From Saccoglossus kowalevskii (taxonomy: Eukaryota; Hemichordata; Enteropneusta; Harrimaniidae), in contig NW_003141364.1 of assembly GCF_000003605.2 (NCBI RefSeq), positions 25,843 through 51,542 of the forward strand: a stretch of 25,700 nucleotides of DNA, read 5' to 3'. Each line of letters begins with the position of its first letter. Positions within the stretch are counted from its first letter, which is position 1. Shown here piece by piece: positions 20,949 to 25,700 of this stretch. A program made the position numbers and the translations under genes. The notes beneath the pieces are model-generated. The model saw only the letters and a program-made list of their open reading frames with translations. It did no database searches and had not been told where the DNA came from.

Positions 20949-23900
20949 TAATCTGTAAACTATGATTCATATTAATTTGTTAGCATGACGGACATGCATG
21001 TTACATATTTAGTAGATTTTGAATGAAGATGATTTTTACATGTCGTTTTCAATAAAAAGCAGATTCTGAAACTCATCCACACATAATAGGCCCAAAATAA
21101 TTTGATGTCATGATGTTACGAAATACCGGAAGGAACATCATAAAGAGATAGTAACTGTATACTATGTTCACAAAACGGCTCAGTTTATTATCCCTGGGTA
21201 TTTGCAATTTATATACAGACAGTGACATTGTAACATTCGTTTTTAGTGATGTTTAACAATTATATAGGTGTACGTGTATTCCTAACTTCATAAGTTATAG
21301 TTGCATCCTTTGTATTGTTTTTGGATGAAATTTCATCAGTAGTCAAACAGCAAGTTAGATCAATGTTCATAACATTGACAATAGTTTGGTATGATTTAAC
21401 ATATTGCAATATTGTTTCGTGTTCTGATTCATATTTTTTATTGAAGCAGATTGTGCTTGTCATCAATTCAGGTGTAACAACACGAAATGTATAAGTGGTA
21501 GTTGGGAATGTGATTGTGATAACGATTGTGGAGATGCTTCAGATGAAGATCACTGTGGTGGAAGTACGTTATTTACAATTAAGAGCAAATCAAACCTATG
21601 AATGAAGCAAAATGACCCATTCAATATCGTAAATTCTTGACTAATCTGTCTTCAACTTTTTTTGGTCAACATTGTTCACCCAAGCACAAATGCAGTTTAT
21701 CTGTCACACGAATGTTGATGTCATTACATAAACGTAGTTTACTAAAAATAGTTTATTTAAGCTGGAATGTATTTTCGCTTAAATTTGCTTTTAGCTGCTT
21801 TGTATGAAGTTCACCTTCGTCGATTTTTGACTGTACTGCAACATATAAAATAAATATTTCCACTAGCTCAACTGAGAAGTAACTTCTATCTATCTAATAT
21901 TGTGGGTCAATCATATATCTTGCATTTGGATATGGATATAACACATGTTGAACGACTGACAAACAAAAAACAATGCAACATCCCCTTTCAACAGAAGGCG
22001 GAAAATCATATTTAATATTTAATCACCAGTAATATAATATAATATAATATGTTTATCACTCATTAAGACACGTTGCATTATCGTGTGAAATACTTTTCTT
22101 GTCATTGTCACTCTTCTTCACGACTAGAATTCAATGTTTATATTCATGCGAACTCACTTAAAATAATGATCGGATTCGACTTCAAGAAGATGTTTGCGTC
22201 TTTTAGCACTGATTGAAAAATATTATTTGTTATGGGTTCAAAACACTCGAATTCAGATCAATGACACTTGAAAAATATAAAATGTCCTGTGCAAGTTGTG
22301 AGTTATTCTACCAACAGACAATCAGACATACAACTTTACCCTGCCAGAACCTTGTCCTTCTTGGCTTGGGTAATACTATATTGAATTGAGAGAAAATAAA
22401 ACGCAAGTATATATATAAAATATCAGCGATAATTTATAACACCGAAAATGCAATGCAAGGAAACATAACATAAAGACATAAGTTATACAGATTTGCAATG
22501 GTACATCATTTCATATTAATTGTTACATTATTTTTTCTTTAAAAACCAGGCTGTGCTACTGATGAATTCACATGTGACAATATGTTCTGTATTCGTGCTC
22601 ATTGGGAATGTGATGATGACAACGATTGTGGGGATAATTCTGATGAAGAACATTGTGATGAACGTACGTTATTTTCAAATTCAAATTCATAAATTGGGAT
22701 ACTAAAAAAACAGAGTAATTTAGGTATACGCAAGGCTACAACAGTGATTTTGTTATGGACACTAGCTTCAGCAATATGAGCTAGAATGACAACTGCACTA
22801 TTACCTCCGGCTGAGGTTCCGAGGTAATTGGGAGGCAATGGATGCATACAATGTTTCTGGGTAGTGCTTGCCATATACCTGAAAATGAATCACTATAGTA
22901 CTTAGATTGTCCTAGTATCACACATAGTCCTTCCTGCCATGATGGGGCATGAGACGAGTCTTCCTATTTGGCGCATTTTCTTTTTGATGATTTTTGCATG
23001 AAAAATTGAACCACACAACTTAAGTACAGGGTGTGCATTCACTGCCTTGTAGATTAACACTGAGATGTGGCTATGAGGTAAACAGGGAGTCATTCTTAGG
23101 AAACACTGTATCTGTGATCAACGTTAGAAAAGTTCGTTTCTAAAGAGCCAGGGTCATCCACCACATGTTCTGACAAGCGACTTTTAGCTTGGATTGTATT
23201 CCAGCATTTTTATCAAATGTTAATCGTTTCGTGTTCTACTTTCTTTCTTTTTTCTATTGAAAAAGGTTGTGCTAGTTATCAATTCCGATGTAACAATACG
23301 GTATGTATCGATGCTGATTATGAATGTGATGGTGATAACGATTGTGGAGATGCTTCGGATGAAGTTCACTGTGGTAGAAGTACGTTATTTCTGTCTAAGA
23401 GCAAATCAAACCGATGAATGCAAAAGCAGCCACTCAATGTCGTAAATGATATTTTTTTTACTAATCTTGTTTTCACCTTTTCTTCATTAATATTGTTTAA
23501 CCAAGCATGAATACAGTTTATTTGGTATATGAATTGTGATATCTTTACACAAACGTATTTACTGTAAAAAAAATATTTTTAACTTGGAATATATTTTCGA
23601 TAAAAGACGTTTTAGTTTTTTGTACGAAGTTTATTTGATTGATTTTTGAGTTAATTGAACATATAGATTAGTAGGTATTTTCACTATCTCGACCAATTTA
23701 ATAATGTTGGACAAGCATTTCTCGTGCATTTGATATGAATATAATACCTACAATACTCGTACAATTTTAAACACATGTAAAACGACTGATGAACAAAAAA
23801 TAAAAACGCCAACAGAGAATGATTTGTAATAGAAGAAACTGAGCACTAGTAATATGATACTATATGATTTGCCTTATATGTTTAAAAATATATCCATCAA

Positions 23901-25240
23901 GAAATCAAAAGCTCCAAATAACTTAAGGCATTCCCGGTCAATATTAATTACAATAAAAGTATCTATTGTTCTGTTTTAACAATAGTTTGCATTATCGTGT
24001 GACATAGTTATCTTGATATTGTCACTCTCCTTCACGAGTAGACAAATAATTATTATTATTATTATTATTATTATAGCTTGTGCTCCTGGTGAATTTACTT
24101 GTAACAACTCGTTTTGCATAAGTGCAAGTTGGGAATGTGATGAGGATAACGAGCTTTACTGTCGTGGAAGTAAGTTATTTGTGGAATAACCACCCCACAG
24201 ACGATTAAGATACGATATGTTGTCTTATACACACGAACGATAATGAATCTGTAATTAAGTGTTAACTTTGCGTGTTATACTCCGCCTTTGGGTATGGTTA
24301 TGTTTATTATATTACAACAACTTCAGTTGAACTGTAATTTTGAGATACAAAAACGTCTTTGAAAAACTATGCTCAAATGTGATACGGCATTTGAAACCGT
24401 AGTTAAATGACATGGTCCCTGAACATAGCATACAGCGAATATAGGTACACCGATCGGTGAAGCTAATTTGCTACCGTCTCAATCGACATATCTTCGAACA
24501 AATACAGACGCCATTTAGCTCCGTACGCCCGATTGTGGTTGGAGGATCAACACAATTTTCTGTGTTTTAGTTTCTGGAAACGACATGCATATTTTTGGCG
24601 TCGTTTGCAATTTTTTTATGATTTTTTTTTAAAATGTAAGCGTCTGGTTAACGTGTTAATGTCAACCAATTCACAAATGTCATGATATATGCTACACATA
24701 TTTTTCGTAATTTGGTAATGACGAAAGCTTTTTTCAGATTCCATGTTTCTACCCATGCTAAATCTAGATGTTTCCGAAAGTCGAAAGTTAGGTTAGAGAA
24801 ACTTCATAATTAGAAAAGAAAATCAAGTAACATTTCAAGTATTCTGACAATGATTGAGAATTATTAATTATTATAATGGTCTATAACTACTCGCATTCTG
24901 ATCAAACCCACTTAAAATTCTGCAAATTTCGTTTGCAATTTTTGGTCATCTTACACACCAACCAAATACGCAAAATAATGCCAGTCAGAGCAATACTCCA
25001 TTTGGCGTAGGTAATAATATTTTGAATTAAGAAAAATGAGTGCGAAACGCTGGAAAATGTACTGTATAGTATATCTGCTATATAAGTTAAAACATGTAAA
25101 AGCAACAATTATTTTTTCTTTAAAAACAGGTTGTACTACTGAAGAATTCACGTGTGACAATATGTTTTGTATTCCTGGTTCTTATGAATGTGATGATGAC
25201 AACGATTGTGGAGATAATTCTGATGAAAATCACTGTGATC
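16731..25240 (+). CDS. C-type lectin + six LDLa repeats; open at both ends, 8 exons
   Basis: Exons: 16731-16905, 18665-18918, 19768-19881, 21450-21563, 22550-22663, 23266-23379, 24077-24169, 25130-25240. Introns run from 602 to 1759 bases, clearly longer than those of the upstream chain. Phases agree at every junction, giving about 363 codons: a lectin domain on the first two exons, then one LDLa repeat per exon. The last exon ends in phase 1 at a good donor (C|GTACGT), so more exons must follow outside the window. The 5' end is unresolved: either the chain is the 3' part of the upstream mosaic gene (9721 joins 16731 in phase), or it has its own first exon that I did not find. LDLa repeats bind calcium and ligands in receptors and secreted mosaics, so an extracellular recognition role is inferred. 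Confidence 0.82.
16906..18664. other. Long intron splitting lectin domain 2
   Basis: 1759 bases. The first part is AT-rich. The part around 17640-18130 is less AT-rich and may hold old inserted DNA, though no element could be named. The open frame 18253-18564 has no domain features. Confidence 0.5.
18665..18918 (+). CDS. Exon: C-type lectin domain 2, C-terminal half
   Basis: A phase 2-1 exon of 254 bases, CTTACAG acceptor and G|GTATGT donor. It encodes [18 protein letters not shown], then [31 protein letters not shown] and SSSQCN. WIGL and the late C...C...C pattern fix the fold. No EPN or QPD and no WND motif is present, so classical calcium-dependent sugar binding is doubtful. The Arg codon formed across the phase-2 junction supports the model. 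Confidence 0.9.
19768..19881 (+). CDS. Exon: LDLa repeat 1
   Basis: A phase 1-1 exon of 114 bases, AATAG acceptor and T|GTAAGT donor. [15 protein letters not shown] then [16 protein letters not shown] has the six cysteines and the acidic D-x-SDE calcium cage of LDL-receptor class A repeats. Confidence 0.94.
19882..21449. other. Long intron between LDLa 1 and 2
   Basis: 1568 bases of AT-rich sequence with an AAT microsatellite at 20885-20945. No coding or RNA gene signal seen. Confidence 0.55.
20885..20945. repeat. (AAT)n microsatellite
   Basis: About twenty near-perfect AAT trinucleotides, ending with an interruption at AAC. Confidence 0.95.
21450..21563 (+). CDS. Exon: LDLa repeat 2, with two extra cysteines
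   Basis: A phase 1-1 exon of 114 bases. [14 protein letters not shown] then [16 protein letters not shown] keeps the six standard cysteines and the SDE cage. It adds Cys at 21458-21460 and at 21515-21517, where the paralogue at 23266 has Ser and Gly. NNT is a glycosylation sequon. Confidence 0.93.
22031..22050. repeat. (AATAT)4 simple repeat
   Basis: Four perfect AATAT units in the intron between LDLa 2 and 3. Confidence 0.9.
22550..22663 (+). CDS. Exon: LDLa repeat 3
   Basis: A phase 1-1 exon of 114 bases, AACCAG acceptor and C|GTACGT donor. [15 protein letters not shown] then [16 protein letters not shown] is a complete LDLa repeat. It is the duplicate partner of the repeat at 25130. Confidence 0.94.
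23266..23379 (+). CDS. Exon: LDLa repeat 4
   Basis: A phase 1-1 exon of 114 bases. The acceptor AAAAAG is weak in itself but follows a long T/C tract. [15 protein letters not shown] then [16 protein letters not shown] is a complete repeat with an NNT sequon. Partner of the repeat at 21450. Confidence 0.93.
24046..24074. repeat. (ATT)n microsatellite at an acceptor
   Basis: About nine ATT units run straight into the TATAG acceptor of LDLa repeat 5, taking the place of the usual pyrimidine tract. Confidence 0.9.
24077..24169 (+). CDS. Exon: LDLa repeat 5, shortened
   Basis: A phase 1-1 exon of 93 bases, 21 fewer than its relatives. [14 protein letters not shown] is normal, but the C-terminal lobe reads CDEDNELYC. 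Seven codons that hold the fifth cysteine and most of the D-x-SDE calcium cage are missing, so five cysteines remain and calcium binding is probably lost. Frame, donor (A|GTAAGT) and an NNS sequon are intact, so the exon may still be spliced in. Confidence 0.8.
24170..25129. other. Intron between LDLa 5 and 6
   Basis: 960 bases. The part up to about 24880 has no counterpart in duplication copy A and is less AT-rich around 24420-24560. The remainder matches copy A. No gene seen. Confidence 0.5.
25130..25240 (+). CDS. Exon: LDLa repeat 6 (last in window)
   Basis: A phase 1-1 exon of 111 bases, AAACAG acceptor and C|GTACGT donor. [15 protein letters not shown] then [16 protein letters not shown] is complete. 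One codon is missing at the exon end compared with the repeat at 22550. The donor shows that the gene continues past the window. Confidence 0.93.
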
Positions 25241-25467
25241 GTACGTAATTTTTGTCTGGGACAAATTAATAACTGGGAACGCTAAAAAAACCAGTAATTT
25301 TATTATATGCTGAGAGCCCAGAGTACACTAGCAATGTAAAGGACAATGACGACCATTGCACTATCGGATCTGGCTGAGGCTTGGGAGGGAATGGGAGGGA
25401 ATGTATATTATGTTTCTAGGTGGTGCTTGCCATATAACTAACACATGATTACTGTAGTACTTAGATA

Positions 25468-25700
25468 ATATGTTGTTACAATGTTATTTAAACAGTAGTG
25501 CACTAATATCCGTATTGGATGCTTTAAAATTTTAAATCGTTTTATGTCTCCTAGAAACATTATCGTTATTTTGATCATGCACATGAACAATGGGCTCCCT
25601 ACCCGATACATTTTATTTAATTCCACAGAAACAAGAAGGGAGATGGATATTAACATTGAGAAAAACGAACATAAAAAACGTGATTCAGCATCCGCAAAAA
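25468..25700. other. Start of the next intron
   Basis: AT-rich sequence after the duplicated block. No further LDLa exon is visible before the window ends. Confidence 0.6.

Larger units (their letters stand above)
21411..22908. repeat. Segmental duplication, copy A (LDLa 2-3 block)
   Basis: Exons and introns in this block resemble 23225-25467. Shared marks are GTTTCGTGTTCT before the first exon, GAGCAAATCAAACC after it, TTGCATTATCGTGTGA and TTCACGA farther on, TTCTTTAAAAAC before the second exon, and GTGCTTGCCATATA near the end. Divergence by substitutions and small indels shows that the event is not recent. Confidence 0.85.
23225..25467. repeat. Segmental duplication, copy B (LDLa 4-6 block)
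   Basis: Counterpart of 21411-22908 but about 740 bases longer. The extra length lies mainly between about 24046 and 24880 and contains LDLa repeat 5. The shared marks of copy A occur here in the same order. Confidence 0.85.

Noticed and set aside
22599-22874. Minus-strand 91-codon frame opposite LDLa 3
   Set aside because: Shadow of the LDLa exon and its duplicated intron.

Overview
The window is AT-rich animal nuclear DNA. It shows GT-AG introns, many short exons with matched phases, and extracellular domains that occur in animals (TSP1, WSC, TIL, C-type lectin, LDL-receptor class A). There is no bacterial-style gene packing, and every supported coding exon is on the + strand. The long AT-rich introns, microsatellites and a decayed tRNA-like element suggest an invertebrate metazoan. 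I cannot name the phylum from this sequence.

Region 1 (1105-9936) is a chain of 17 exons whose phases agree at every junction. They encode 818 residues of a secreted or cell-surface protein. The layout is three tandem units of TSP1 - divergent WSC - lustrin-like six-cysteine module, then a TIL cysteine-rich domain with a short VWC-like tail, then a C-type lectin domain. A possible short terminal exon with a stop codon and an AATAAA site follow. The 5' end, including any signal peptide, was not found in 1-1104 and probably lies upstream.

Region 2 (9937-16730) has no convincing gene. It holds a long GA tract, a tRNA-like element with recognisable A and B boxes, and a tandem array of roughly 140-bp units carrying an internal duplication and an insertion. 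A 46-base segment with good splice sites at 16171-16216 is a doubtful exon.

Region 3 (16731-25240, open at the 3' end) is a second exon chain: one C-type lectin domain on two exons, then six single-exon LDLa repeats. All LDLa exons are phase 1-1. A block carrying an LDLa pair and its introns has been duplicated. One LDLa copy has gained two cysteines and another has lost seven codons.

The last certain exon of region 1 (ends 9721, phase 1) and the first of region 3 (starts 16731, phase 1) can be spliced in frame. The window may therefore hold one giant mosaic gene (with 9920-9936 as an alternative or false terminal exon) or two neighbouring genes. The sequence alone does not settle this. The domains suggest adhesion, matrix or recognition roles outside the cell; no enzyme, replication gene or defence operon is visible.
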